Part shown: positions 43,176 through 51,725 of the stretch, one piece after another
Numbering within the stretch: the stretch's first letter is position 1
Layout of the letters: the number at the start of each line of letters is the position of its first letter
Assembly (NCBI GenBank): GCA_045541395.1
Contig: JAZQIZ010000018.1
Span: 62,001 to 126,000, forward strand
Source: JAZRWQ01 sp045541395
GTDB lineage: Bacteria; Bacillota; Clostridia; Oscillospirales; UMGS1783
Length of the DNA stretch: 64,000 nucleotides
Direction of reading: 5' to 3'
Program-made: the position numbers and the translations under genes
The notes under the pieces: model-generated
Databases searched by the model: none
The model's input: only the letters and a program-made list of their open reading frames with translations
Told to the model about the DNA's origin: nothing

Positions 43176-43733
43176 ATGAAGCATGCGGCTCCCGTTAAAA
43201 AGAATACACCCGCTCAGGAGATCTTTGAGTGGCTTGAGACCATCTCGGTTGCGGTGGTCATAGTTGTTATGGTATTTACCTTCGTGTTCAGAGTAGTGAG
43301 AGTGGACGGTCCTTCCATGACTCCCACGTTAATAGACGACCAAAGGGTAATAGTGACCGAGCTTTTTTATGAGCCAAAGGTAGGGGACGTTGTGGTTGTA
43401 TGTGTTCCAGGTAAAAGCGATCCGTATGTTAAGAGAATAATAGCAACCGAAGGGCAGACCGTAGATTACAGCTTAAGTCAGAATTGCCTAGTGATAGATG
43501 GTGTTCCTCTTGAAGAGTCTTACATAAACGAGCCTATGACAAGGCTTGATTGGTACAGCCAGGATATATATCCCGTGACTGTAGGTAAAGGTCAGATATT
43601 CGTTTGCGGTGATAACCGCAACTATTCAAGTGACAGCCGCTATCCCGATATCGGCCCCATAGACACAAGTAACGTAATGGGCAGAGTAAGCTTTATTATC
43701 AGCCCTTTTAAGGACTTCGGATTGGTGAAATAA
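43176..43733 (+). CDS. lepB: Signal peptidase I
   Basis: Protein of 185 aa from the ATG at 43176 behind CGGAGGAAAA; an earlier in-frame ATG lies inside the terminator. One N-terminal helix (about 23-40), the nucleophile Ser47 in GPSMTPTL, the general base Lys86 in YVKRIIA and the GDNRNYSSDSR box. Removes signal peptides outside the membrane. Confidence 0.95.
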   Translation: MKHAAPVKKNTPAQEIFEWLETISVAVVIVVMVFTFVFRVVRVDGPSMTPTLIDDQRVIVTELFYEPKVGDVVVVCVPGKSDPYVKRIIATEGQTVDYSLSQNCLVIDGVPLEESYINEPMTRLDWYSQDIYPVTVGKGQIFVCGDNRNYSSDSRYPDIGPIDTSNVMGRVSFIISPFKDFGLVK

Positions 43734-44608
43734 TGGAAGGCAACAATATAATCAACTGGTTTCCGGGGCATATGCAAAAAACCCGCCGTTTAATGGCGGA
43801 AAATTTAAAGCTGTGCGATATCGTATGTGAATTAAGAGACGCACGTATTCCTCTTATGAGCGCAAATCCCGATATTGAAAAGCTTGCTCCCAATAAGCCA
43901 AGAATAGTAATACTGAATAAAAGTGATCTGGCTGACGAAGGTCAGAATCAGTTATGGTTGGAGTATTTTAAGAAAAACGGCTGCTTTTCAATGCTCTGTG
44001 ATTCCAAGAATAAAAATACTGCAGCCCGTTTTGCCCGCCTTTGCGCTCTTGCAGCCAAGGATATTTTAGAAAAGCGTCAGGCTAAGGGTATTGTAAACAA
44101 AAAAGTAAGAGTAATGGTGGTTGGTATCCCAAACGTAGGCAAGTCCACCTTCATTAATATGGTTGCCGGCAGAAAAGCCGCTGAGGCTCAGGATAAGCCG
44201 GGTGTAACAAAAGGTAAACAGTGGGTCAACGTAACAGGAGAAAATAATCTGGAATTACTTGATATGCCCGGTGTGCTTTGGCCTAAAATTGAAAGTCAGG
44301 GGCAGGGGCTGCTCCTTTGCTATACCGGCGCCATAAGAGATGGCATACACGATATTGAATTTATTGCTATGAACCTTCTTAAACACCTTGTTGATAGCCA
44401 TAGAGAATTGGTTCTGGCAAGATATAAAATGAAGCTGAGTGAAGAGATGGAGCCTTACGATCTTTTAGAAGAGCTTGCCAGGGCAAGGGGTTTTGTTCGC
44501 CGCGGTAACGAAAAGGATACGGAGCGCGCTGCTCAAATATTACTTGATGAATTCCGATGCGCTAAGATCGGAAGGATCACATTGGAGATGCTTAGAGTTG
44601 AAGAGTAA
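43733..44608 (+). CDS. rbgA: Ribosome biogenesis GTPase RbgA (YlqF)
   Basis: Circularly permuted GTPase of 291 aa: NKSD (G4) at about 61-64 precedes GIPNVGKST (G1) at about 129-137 and DMPGV (G3). N-terminal INWFPGHMQKTRR is characteristic. Needed for late assembly of the 50S subunit. Shares one nt with the lepB stop. Confidence 0.96.
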   Translation: MEGNNIINWFPGHMQKTRRLMAENLKLCDIVCELRDARIPLMSANPDIEKLAPNKPRIVILNKSDLADEGQNQLWLEYFKKNGCFSMLCDSKNKNTAARFARLCALAAKDILEKRQAKGIVNKKVRVMVVGIPNVGKSTFINMVAGRKAAEAQDKPGVTKGKQWVNVTGENNLELLDMPGVLWPKIESQGQGLLLCYTGAIRDGIHDIEFIAMNLLKHLVDSHRELVLARYKMKLSEEMEPYDLLEELARARGFVRRGNEKDTERAAQILLDEFRCAKIGRITLEMLRVEE

Positions 44609-45221
44609 ATCGGTTCCCGATCTTTCTTTGGAAAATGAATATCGGGATAAGGGGTTAAAATATATCTGCGGAGTTGACGAAGCAGGCAGAGGCCCTCTTT
44701 GCGGGCCTGTTTGCGCCGCCGCCGTTATTTTGCCTGAGGGCTGTGTTATTGAAGGTATAAACGACTCAAAAAAGCTCAGCGAGAAAAAAAGAGAGCTGCT
44801 TTTTGAAGAAATTAAAGAAAAGGCTCTTTTTTACGGCATAGCTTTTGCCTCCGAAAGAGAGATCGATGAGCTAAATATTTTAAACGCCACAATGCTTGCA
44901 ATGAACAGGGCTGTTGAAAATACGGGCATAACTCCCGACATGCTGCTTATTGACGGTAACTGCAAAAAAGGTATTAAATACCCCTGTGAAACTGTTGTCA
45001 AAGGCGATGCTAAAAGCATTTCCATTGCCGCCGCTTCAATTTTAGCCAAGGTAACAAGGGACAGGCTGCTTTTGGAGCTTGATGAAAAATACCCTCAATA
45101 CGGCCTGAAACAGCATAAAGGGTATCCAACAGCGGCTCATATTGCCGCAGTAAGAAAGTTTGGGGTAAATGAAATTTACCGCAAGAGCTTTCTGAAAAAG
45201 ATATTAAAAGATGAACAGTAA
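44598..45221 (+). CDS. rnhB: Ribonuclease HII
   Basis: About 207 aa from a TTG at 44598, with GGAG ten nt upstream inside the 3' end of rbgA. A longer reading back to 44475 would overlap rbgA by 134 nt with unconserved sequence. Active-site acids are Asp27-Glu28 in CGVDEAGRGP, Asp in LLIDGN and Asp/Glu in the AKVTRD segment. Removes RNA from RNA-DNA hybrids. The TTG start is inference. Confidence 0.9.
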   Translation: MKSKSVPDLSLENEYRDKGLKYICGVDEAGRGPLCGPVCAAAVILPEGCVIEGINDSKKLSEKKRELLFEEIKEKALFYGIAFASEREIDELNILNATMLAMNRAVENTGITPDMLLIDGNCKKGIKYPCETVVKGDAKSISIAAASILAKVTRDRLLLELDEKYPQYGLKQHKGYPTAAHIAAVRKFGVNEIYRKSFLKKILKDEQ

Positions 45222-45573
45222 AAAAACAAAAGGTGACTTAGGCGAAAAGCTTGCGGAAAAACAGCTAAAAAAAAGGGGTCACAAAATACTTGAAAAAAAC
45301 TATTCGGTCCATAACGTAGGGGAGATCGATATTATAAGCAGGCAGGGCGAGTATATAGTTTTCACCGAGGTTAAAACCCGTAATGAGAATTATCTTTTTG
45401 CTCCCCGTATGGCTGTAAATAAGCAAAAGCAGGGGCGGATCATTCGCACTGCGCAGTATTATTTATTAAGTAAAAAAATTGAGCTTCAGCCCCGTTTTGA
45501 CGTGGCTGAGGTGGTGCTTTGCGGCGATAAGCCTATTGATATTACTATAATAGAAAACGCATTCGGCGTTTAA
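45211..45573 (+). CDS. yraN: YraN/UPF0102 family endonuclease-fold protein
   Basis: Protein of 120 aa with the nuclease-like GEIDIISRQGEYIVFTEVKTR motif (D-x-(E/Q)-x-K-like, about 37-57). Commonly next to rnhB, as here (11-nt overlap). Function not established. Confidence 0.9.
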   Translation: MNSKKTKGDLGEKLAEKQLKKRGHKILEKNYSVHNVGEIDIISRQGEYIVFTEVKTRNENYLFAPRMAVNKQKQGRIIRTAQYYLLSKKIELQPRFDVAEVVLCGDKPIDITIIENAFGV

Positions 45574-45585
45574 AGGAGAATGGTT

Positions 45586-47073
45586 ATGAATTATATCAGC
45601 ACAAGAGGTCAGGGCGGTTTTGTTACCGCATCAAAGGCAATTATGCAGGGCATAAGTGCAGACGGTGGTTTGTTTATCCCCGAGTCTATTCCTGTTTTTG
45701 AAAAAGACGCCCTTGAAAAGCTTGTTAATATGAGCTATAAAGAAAAGGCAAAATATGTACTTTCTATGTACCTTTCCGATTTTACCGAAGAAGAAATAGA
45801 ATACTGTGTGGAAAATGCTTATAAGGTATCTTCCTTCGGTTCTGAAAACAGCGCGCCTCTTTATTTAACAGATGACAGCCGCAACGTTCTTGAACTGTGG
45901 CACGGTCCTACCTGCGCATTTAAGGATATGGCGCTTCAGATTTTGCCCTATCTTCTGACCACCTCCTTAAAAAAGAATAACGAAAAGCGCACCGCAGTTA
46001 TACTTGTTGCTACTTCGGGAGATACCGGCAAGGCGGCGCTGGAGGGCTTTTGTGACGTTGAAGGAACCAAGATAATGGTGTTCTATCCCGATAACGGCGT
46101 AAGCAAGATCCAGAAAAAGCAGATGACTACCCAGAGCGGCAATAACGTTAACGTATGTGCAATTAAGGGTAATTTTGACGATGCGCAGAGCGGCGTAAAA
46201 GCAATTTTCGGCAACGCAGAGGTTGCAAAAGCTCTTGATGAAAACGGCTATTTCCTTTCCAGTGCAAACTCCATTAACTGGGGCCGTCTTGTTCCTCAGA
46301 TAGTTTATTACGTTCACGCTTACGGCGAGGCGGTAAAAAACGGCAAGGTTAAATTAGGTGAAAAAATAAATGTTGTTGTTCCTACAGGTAATTTCGGCAA
46401 TATTTTAGCTGCCTATTACGCTTACCGTATGGGTCTGCCCGTAAATAAATTCATTTGCGCTTCCAATGCAAATAAGGTCCTTACGGATTTTATCAATACC
46501 GGTGTTTATGATAAGCGCCGTCAGTTTTACACCACAGATTCTCCTTCTATGGATATTCTTATTTCTTCTAACCTTGAAAGAATGCTCTGCTATCTTACAG
46601 AAGAGCCTCAGCGTGTAAAGGAGCTTATGGCTCAGCTCTCAAAAGAAGGGGTCTACAGCCTCAATAAAGAAGAAACAGAAAAGCTGCAGAGTATTTTTGC
46701 CGGCGGTTGCTGTGATGATGCGCAGACAGCCGAAGAAATAGGAAAGATGAAGAAGGAATACGGCTATACTGTAGATACCCATACTGCAGTTGCCTTAAAA
46801 GTCTATCGCGATTATTTGGAAAAAACAGGTGACAGTACCCCTGCGGTAATAGCATCTACCGCCTCTCCCTTTAAATTTGCTAACAGCGTAATAAAGGGTC
46901 TTGGGGAAAATACCGCAGAGGACGAATTTGAAAACCTTGTAATTTTAGAAAAGCTTTCAGGTATGGATTGTCCTTCTCAGCTTGCTACTCTTAAAGCTAA
47001 AGAAGAAAGATTTACTACCGTTTGTCTTAAGGAAGAAATGTTAAAAGAGCTTTATAAGTTTCTTAATATGTAA
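45586..47073 (+). CDS. thrC: Threonine synthase
   Basis: PLP enzyme of 495 aa, the long form common in Firmicutes. PLP lysine Lys113 in CAFKDMAL; phosphate-binding TSGDTGKAAL (about 145-154). Converts O-phosphohomoserine to threonine. The ATG at 45586 is preferred over one at 45580, which touches the AAAGGAG site. Confidence 0.95.
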   Translation: MNYISTRGQGGFVTASKAIMQGISADGGLFIPESIPVFEKDALEKLVNMSYKEKAKYVLSMYLSDFTEEEIEYCVENAYKVSSFGSENSAPLYLTDDSRNVLELWHGPTCAFKDMALQILPYLLTTSLKKNNEKRTAVILVATSGDTGKAALEGFCDVEGTKIMVFYPDNGVSKIQKKQMTTQSGNNVNVCAIKGNFDDAQSGVKAIFGNAEVAKALDENGYFLSSANSINWGRLVPQIVYYVHAYGEAVKNGKVKLGEKINVVVPTGNFGNILAAYYAYRMGLPVNKFICASNANKVLTDFINTGVYDKRRQFYTTDSPSMDILISSNLERMLCYLTEEPQRVKELMAQLSKEGVYSLNKEETEKLQSIFAGGCCDDAQTAEEIGKMKKEYGYTVDTHTAVALKVYRDYLEKTGDSTPAVIASTASPFKFANSVIKGLGENTAEDEFENLVILEKLSGMDCPSQLATLKAKEERFTTVCLKEEMLKELYKFLNM

Positions 47074-47074
47074 A

Positions 47075-47093
47075 GCGGCGTACCTTACGCCGC
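47075..47093. terminator. Hairpin after thrC
   Basis: GCGGCGTA-CCT-TACGCCGC, 8-bp perfect stem between the convergent thrC and DUF1540 genes. No clear T run on either strand, so a weak or factor-assisted terminator. Confidence 0.5.
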
Positions 47094-47107
47094 CAAAGAA
47101 AATCGGG

Positions 47108-47269
47108 TTATCTGTTACTGGGTTTGAATGTCTGGCAAACTGTTTCGTCGGAACAGCAAGCGTTGCAAGGGCCAACGTTGATCTTCTCAGCAACACAGCT
47201 GTTTTCACCTTCGTGATAAGCGCAATCGCTTACAGAACAAACAATACCATCGTTTTTCTTCTGATTCAT
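47108..47269 (-). CDS. DUF1540 small cysteine-rich protein
   Basis: A 53-aa gene below usual length cut-offs. It starts at the ATG at 47267-47269 with GAAAGGAAGG upstream. The sequence has VCSVSDCAYHEG (10-21), then NSCVA and GPCNACC, and a final VCQTF: seven Cys, all in the DUF1540 spacing. DUF1540 peptides are metal-binding-like and frequent in Clostridia, often several per genome; function unknown, some are linked to sporulation. Confidence 0.88.
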   Translation of the reverse strand: MNQKKNDGIVCSVSDCAYHEGENSCVAEKINVGPCNACCSDETVCQTFKPSNR

Positions 47270-47353
47270 AATGATTACCTTCCTTTCACGGTAATATTAT
47301 TTGCGTAAAAATAGGTTATATACTTTAATTTCAATAAAAAAGCAGGTAAAAAA

Positions 47354-48049
47354 ATGGCTCTTTTTGCAATAGCCGATCTGCACCTTTCCCTGGGTACCAA
47401 TAAGCCTATGGATATTTTCGGTGAGCGTTGGCGGAATTACGTTGAAAAAATTGAACAGGGATGGCGCGCTAACGTATCTGAAACGGATACGGTGATCATT
47501 GCAGGAGATTTCAGCTGGGCAATGAATTTCGAAGAGCTTATTCCCGATTTTGATTTTCTTGAAAGTCTTCCGGGTAAAAAGCTTCTTATGAAGGGTAACC
47601 ACGATTACTGGTGGAGCACCGTAACGAAATTAAATGCCCTAAAGGCCCAAAAAGGTTATGACAGTATTGATTTTATGTTCAATACCGCCCATCTTTGCTC
47701 AGGCATTGCCGCCTGCGGCAGCAGAGGCTGGGATATATTTGCCTCAACAGGCCATGACGATAAGATCGTTCGCCGTGAAAACGGCAGGCTGAAGACTTCC
47801 TGTGAGCTTGCTTCAAAGCTTGAAGGAGAGCCGGTGGTATTTATGCATTACCCGCCTGTTTCTCCCGCAAGCTGTAAGGATGAATTTATAGAAGTAATGC
47901 AGCAGTATAACGTAAAGCGCTGTTATTACGGCCATATTCATTACAGCGGCGCAGGCAGGGTGTTCCAAGGCGAAAAATTCGGCATAAATTTTAAGCTTAT
48001 AAGTGCTGATATGTTAAACTTTGTTCCTGAAAAAATAAGCATAGATTAA
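47354..48049 (+). CDS. Calcineurin-like metallophosphoesterase
   Basis: Protein of 231 aa with all five motif blocks: ADLHLS (Asp8, His10), AGDFSWA, GNHDYWW, MHYPP and YGHIHYSG. Dinuclear-metal phosphoesterase of unknown substrate, similar to YpbG-type proteins. Single gene with its own terminator. Confidence 0.88.
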   Translation: MALFAIADLHLSLGTNKPMDIFGERWRNYVEKIEQGWRANVSETDTVIIAGDFSWAMNFEELIPDFDFLESLPGKKLLMKGNHDYWWSTVTKLNALKAQKGYDSIDFMFNTAHLCSGIAACGSRGWDIFASTGHDDKIVRRENGRLKTSCELASKLEGEPVVFMHYPPVSPASCKDEFIEVMQQYNVKRCYYGHIHYSGAGRVFQGEKFGINFKLISADMLNFVPEKISID

Positions 48050-48051
48050 CC

Positions 48052-48086
48052 AAAACCTCTGTATAATGTAATACAGAGGTTTTTTG
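48052..48086 (+). terminator. Intrinsic terminator
   Basis: AAACCTCTGTAT-AATGTA-ATACAGAGGTTT stem and T run right after the phosphoesterase gene. Confidence 0.9.
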
Positions 48087-48189
48087 TTGCTGTAGCATAA
48101 GTTTCTGGTATTCACAAAGCCAATTTGTGTATAATACACACAAAAAAATAAAAAAACATTAAAAATTAAAAAAAATTCACAAATTGGTA

Positions 48190-48218
48190 TTGACAAAACC
48201 AAAACTTCCTGCTATAAT
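48190..48218 (+). promoter_or_regulatory. Consensus promoter of the non-coding RNA locus
   Basis: TTGACA (48190-48195), exact 17-nt spacer, TATAAT (48213-48218): a perfect sigma-A consensus, among the best in the window. Expected transcript start near 48225. Confidence 0.85.
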
Positions 48219-48273
48219 AAAGCCAACAAGGAAAGAAGTAAACATCAAATTCAAGTCAGTAAAATGAGCGAAT

Positions 48274-48472
48274 GGGGTGATGAAGATGATCAACATTGTC
48301 TTTAGCCCCTGCGGTAAGTAAAAGCCGCAGAATGGGCATATCTTTCTTCAGTCAGTAAAGGAGAGTGGTTAGAAATGAAAGAAATACTTAAAAAACCTTT
48401 TTCCGCCTCCCGCAGGAGGATACTCAAAGAACTTTAAGAAAGAGGTTAGGTACGGTCCAATGTACAACTAAC
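48274..48472 (+). repeat. RNA unit, copy 1
   Basis: 199 nt. Hairpin GCCC + CTGCGG (48305-48314) with CCGCAG (48325-48330) + GGGC (48334-48337). A second hairpin, C-C-T-C-C, loop CGCA, G-G-A-G-G (about 48406-48419). It contains a 20-codon frame 48375-48437 (MKEILKKPF...ILKEL) behind AAAGGAG and a 13-codon frame (MKMINIVFSPCGK). Confidence 0.85.
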
Positions 48473-48510
48473 TAAAAACCCAAACTCAAAATCAGAAATT
48501 CAATCAGATC

Positions 48511-48711
48511 GGGGTGGTTAAGATGATCAACATTGTCTTTAGCCCCTGTAAGGCAAAATAAGTCTTACAACACGGGGCCTGTCTTTCTATAAAGAGAAAA
48601 GCGAGGTAATGTTATGAAACAGATACTAAAAGAACCTATTTCATCTGCCCGCAGGGAGATACTCAAAGAACTTTAAGAAAGAGGTTAGGTACGGTCCAAT
48701 GTACAACTAAC
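48511..48711 (+). repeat. RNA unit, copy 2
   Basis: 201 nt, 237 nt downstream of copy 1. The hairpin is GCCCC + TGTAAG (48542-48552) with CTTACA (48564-48569) + GGGGC (48574-48578). Three base pairs of copy 1 (C-G, G-C, G-C) are replaced here by T-A, A-T, A-T. It contains a 20-codon frame 48614-48676 (MKQILKEPI...ILKEL), same length as in copy 1, and MINIVFSPCKAK. Confidence 0.85.
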
Positions 48712-48760
48712 AATAGACCCAAAATTTTAATATAGATAGTTGATAATTTTAAAATATCGG

Positions 48761-48790
48761 CGGAGCTGTTATTAACAGCTCCGTTTTCTT
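48761..48790 (+). terminator. Terminator of the non-coding RNA
   Basis: CGGAGCTGTT-ATT-AACAGCTCCG, 10-bp perfect stem, then TTTTCTT. Confidence 0.88.
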
Positions 48791-48792
48791 AT

Positions 48793-48832
48793 AAAAAAAC
48801 AGGCTTATAGTTTTTATGCTATAAGCCTGTTC
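48793..48832 (-). terminator. Terminator of the polymerase/YolD operon
   Basis: AACAGGCTTATAG and CTATAAGCCTGTT, 13-bp stem with an 8-nt loop, followed on the minus strand by seven T residues. Confidence 0.85.
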
Positions 48833-48876
48833 TTATTAAGTATTTCAGTTTATAAGCGTTTTGTGGTACAGTATTG

Positions 48877-49191
48877 TCAGCCTTCCTTGGAAATATCATA
48901 AATATCCTTTATGGGGATATCTCTGTCAACTACCCGTATTATTTTCTCCTGACGATCAATTTTGGAGATCATGCCTGTGAATTTAATATAGGAGCCCTTT
49001 TCATAATAAATTACCTTTACCATAGTTCCGGGGCTCATGGTGGTTACAGTATAATCCAATTCCGCTTTTCGGTCTTCAGACAGCTCGGCGTGAGGAATAT
49101 CCACCTTCTCGGATTCCCTTAAGGCCTCCTGATACCCGGAAAGAGGGTCGAATCCCGAGGCGAACTGTTTGGCTCGTTGAGCGTTAGTCAC
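48877..49191 (-). CDS. YolD-like protein
   Basis: Protein of 104 aa of the YolD-like family (SH3-like beta strands: GTMVKVIYYEKGSYIKFTGMISKIDRQEKIIRV). GTG start with AGGAGG lying in the last codons of the polymerase gene, an 8-nt overlap. YolD-like proteins regularly partner Y-family UvrX/UmuC-like polymerases and may modulate them. Confidence 0.85.
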   Translation of the reverse strand: MTNAQRAKQFASGFDPLSGYQEALRESEKVDIPHAELSEDRKAELDYTVTTMSPGTMVKVIYYEKGSYIKFTGMISKIDRQEKIIRVVDRDIPIKDIYDISKEG

Positions 49192-50452
49192 CGCTTCTGT
49201 GACCTCCTATCTGGCCGTTACGCTCAATGGTGGTGGCTCCCTCCTGAAGATCCATTCCCTTTATCATAGCGTTTTTGCCGTATTTTTTCTTTATGCTCAG
49301 TATTGCCTTTTGCATATTCTTTTCTTTAATTTTTTCCTGCGGGTCACAAAACAAATCAAATTGTTCGTGCTCATCTCCCGCAATATCGGTAAAGCTGATG
49401 CTTACCCGCCTGTAAGTGTTTTCTTTTTTTGCGGTTTTATCGTAAAGTTCCATCATTAACGGCATTATCTCTTTGTAACTTGAGGTGGCAGTACCGAAAT
49501 TGACAGAACCCCTGTCGCTTGCCCGTTCCTTCATAAGCCCCGAAACTCCAAGATGCAGGACCGCGGTTTTTGCCGAAAGGCCTTTATCAACAAGCTCAAG
49601 GCATAAAAGCTCGGTCATTTCCCTTACTATAATTTTGCATTCCTCAAAATTATACTCTCTTGAAAGCACTTGCCCCCTGTCAAGAGATTGGGAAGTGGGC
49701 CGGTAAGCCTTTATGTCGGCCATGGTGGTGGTCTCTCTGCCCCAGGCGTGGTCTATCATAAGCTCGGCGTCAATGCCGAATGCCTTATAAAGCTTCTTCT
49801 CATTGTAATGGGCAAGCTGACGCATATTGTTTATTCCCATACCCGCAAGCTTTTTTTGTGTTGCAGGTCCAATGCGCCAGAAGTCGGTCAACGGCTTATG
49901 GTCCCATAACGTTTCCATAAACGAAATTTCATCTAAAACCCCAATGTTATCCGGAGAGTGCTTGGCGGTAATATCCATTGCAATTTTAGCTAAATAAAGG
50001 TTTGTTCCAATACCGCAGGCGGCAGTAATGCCGGTGGTATTCAGAACGTCGTTTATCATTTTCACAGCCAGCTCTTTTGGCGTAAGCTTGTAAAGTGACA
50101 TATATGGAGTAATATCTATAAAAACCTCGTCAATAGAATAAACGTGAATATCCTCTTTGGAAACGTATTTAAGATAAATGGAATAAATTTTTGCCGAATA
50201 CTCAATGTATTTGGACATTCTCGGCGGTGCAGTAATATAATCAATATTTTTAGGTATCTCAAATACTCTGCAGCGGTTTTTTACTCCTAATTTTTTCATT
50301 GCAGGGGAAACTGCAAGGCAAATTGTTTTTTCGGTGCGGGAAGGATCCGCCACAACAAGGTTGGAGGTCATAGGGTCAAGGCCTCTTTCAACACATTCCA
50401 CCGAAGCAAAAAAAGATTTTAGATCTATACATAAAAAGGCCTGACCTTTCAT
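49184..50452 (-). CDS. Y-family translesion DNA polymerase (UvrX/UmuC-like)
   Basis: Protein of 422 aa. Palm acids are Asp9 in CIDLKSFFASVE and YSIDEVFIDIT (about 110-120); thumb HhH in RIGPATQKKLAGMGI; little-finger domain to ~350. The LKSFFASVECVERG start is typical of the UvrX group rather than DinB. Copies DNA past lesions. No clear SOS box upstream: GAACGTTT near 50479-50486 is inside the neighbouring gene's end and not palindromic enough. Confidence 0.88.
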   Translation of the reverse strand: MKGQAFLCIDLKSFFASVECVERGLDPMTSNLVVADPSRTEKTICLAVSPAMKKLGVKNRCRVFEIPKNIDYITAPPRMSKYIEYSAKIYSIYLKYVSKEDIHVYSIDEVFIDITPYMSLYKLTPKELAVKMINDVLNTTGITAACGIGTNLYLAKIAMDITAKHSPDNIGVLDEISFMETLWDHKPLTDFWRIGPATQKKLAGMGINNMRQLAHYNEKKLYKAFGIDAELMIDHAWGRETTTMADIKAYRPTSQSLDRGQVLSREYNFEECKIIVREMTELLCLELVDKGLSAKTAVLHLGVSGLMKERASDRGSVNFGTATSSYKEIMPLMMELYDKTAKKENTYRRVSISFTDIAGDEHEQFDLFCDPQEKIKEKNMQKAILSIKKKYGKNAMIKGMDLQEGATTIERNGQIGGHRSGD

Positions 50453-50475
50453 TTTTTCCCTCCTTTCATTGAAAT

Positions 50476-51609
50476 TTAAACGTTCCTGTTGCCCCAGAAT
50501 TCCTTTATTCGCTCCATTTGCTTTGAAATTTCAATTTTCTGCGGACATAATTCTTCGCAGGCAGTACAGCCAATACATGCACTTGCATTTTTTTCGTTAG
50601 TCAGCCCCTTGTAAGCATTGCGATATTCCAATGCGTTACTGCTCATTATATATGCGTTATGAAGCTTTAATACCTCCGGTATCTCAACTCCGGCAGGACA
50701 ATCCATACAGTACCTGCACTGAGTACAGGGCACAATATCGTATTTTATAATGTTTTCGTAGGCTTCGTGAATAATTTTATAGTCGTCTTCGGTTAAATCA
50801 TAACCGTCGGATGCGGTATTTATATTGTCAATAAGCTGTTCTTTACTGCTCATACCGGAAAGCACACAAAGTACGTTATCCGGCGCAATGGCGTATCTCA
50901 TAGCCCAGGAAGCAACAGACCAGCCCTCATGCGCCTGTTTCATTCTCTCTGAGGTGATCTGATTTGCTGATGCTAAAAATCCCCCTCTTACAGGCTCCAT
51001 TATAACAACGGGTATTTTTGCCTTTGTCAGTATATCGTATTGCTCCTTTGCCTTTTGCAGGTAATGATCAAAGTAATTATACTGGATCTGTGCAAACTGA
51101 AAATCATATTTGTTTATTATTTTTTCCAATGCTTCAGGAGTATCGTGAAAGGAAAAGCCAATATATTTAACCTTGCCTTCTTTCTGTTTCTCTTTAATAA
51201 AGTCGTAAATTTTAAAGTTGTCAACAAGCTCGATCAAGGAGCTTCGAAAACCGTGCAGCAGATAAAAATCAAAATAGTCGGTTTGCAGCCTTTCAAGCTG
51301 TTCGTTGAATATACGCTCAACGTCTTCCTGTTTTTTTACGTACCATAAGGGCATTTTATCTGCAATATAGATACTGTTGCGGTCATATTTCTTCAATATT
51401 TTGCCCAATACCGTTTCGGAATTTCCTCCGTGATAAGCATAGGCAGTATCAAAATAATTTACTCCGCTTTTAATGGCTATATCTATCATTTCTTCTGTGG
51501 CGGCCTCGTTTATGGTACTGTTGTCTGAGTTTAAAACCGGCAGACGCATACAACCCATGCCCAAAACCGATATTTTTTCGCCGCTGTGGGGAAATTTTCT
51601 GAATTCCAT
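50476..51609 (-). CDS. Aldo/keto reductase with C-terminal 4Fe-4S domain
   Basis: Protein of 377 aa. The aldo/keto reductase barrel holds GVNYFDTAYAYHGGNSE (catalytic Asp/Tyr) and the Lys and His equivalents. The C-terminal ~90 residues hold two ferredoxin-like clusters: CTQCRYCMDCPAG and CIGCTACEELCPQ. This fusion is typical of anaerobic Clostridia; substrates are unknown. Single gene. Confidence 0.9.
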   Translation of the reverse strand: MEFRKFPHSGEKISVLGMGCMRLPVLNSDNSTINEAATEEMIDIAIKSGVNYFDTAYAYHGGNSETVLGKILKKYDRNSIYIADKMPLWYVKKQEDVERIFNEQLERLQTDYFDFYLLHGFRSSLIELVDNFKIYDFIKEKQKEGKVKYIGFSFHDTPEALEKIINKYDFQFAQIQYNYFDHYLQKAKEQYDILTKAKIPVVIMEPVRGGFLASANQITSERMKQAHEGWSVASWAMRYAIAPDNVLCVLSGMSSKEQLIDNINTASDGYDLTEDDYKIIHEAYENIIKYDIVPCTQCRYCMDCPAGVEIPEVLKLHNAYIMSSNALEYRNAYKGLTNEKNASACIGCTACEELCPQKIEISKQMERIKEFWGNRNV

Positions 51610-51725
51610 TAAAATTTACTCCTTTATTTGCAAAAAAATTTAAAAAAATTCTACACAAATGTCTTCGTTTATATTATAATAGTATTTACGAAACTACGCA
51701 ATAATTTTATTGGAGGAAATTTTTA

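Larger units (their letters stand above)
48225..48790 (+). ncRNA. Structured non-coding RNA locus carrying two tandem ~200-nt units
   Basis: This stretch of over 700 nt (48,087-48,876) holds no conventional gene. A perfect promoter and a strong terminator bound a ~565-nt transcript. Inside are two copies of one element (48274-48472 and 48511-48711). They share 28 nt at the 5' side (from AAGATGATCAACATT) and 53 nt at the 3' side exactly, while between them a hairpin varies with compensatory changes. The 3' end can fold as GTTAG-GTAC-loop-GTAC-CTAAC. This fits an abundant structured RNA. Size and taxonomic range recall the raiA RNA class of Clostridia, but I cannot confirm identity. Short open frames are present (see units). 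Confidence 0.75.

Noticed and set aside
44475..44597. Upstream extension of rnhB
   Set aside because: Overlaps rbgA by 134 nt without family similarity; TTG at 44598 fits RNase HII length.
48274..48711. Tandem repeat as a CRISPR array
   Set aside because: Only two ~200-nt units, not short repeats with unique spacers, and no cas genes nearby.
50453..50490. LexA/SOS box ahead of the Y-family polymerase
   Set aside because: No convincing palindromic GAAC-N4-GTTC; nearest GAACGTTT is within the preceding gene's final codons.
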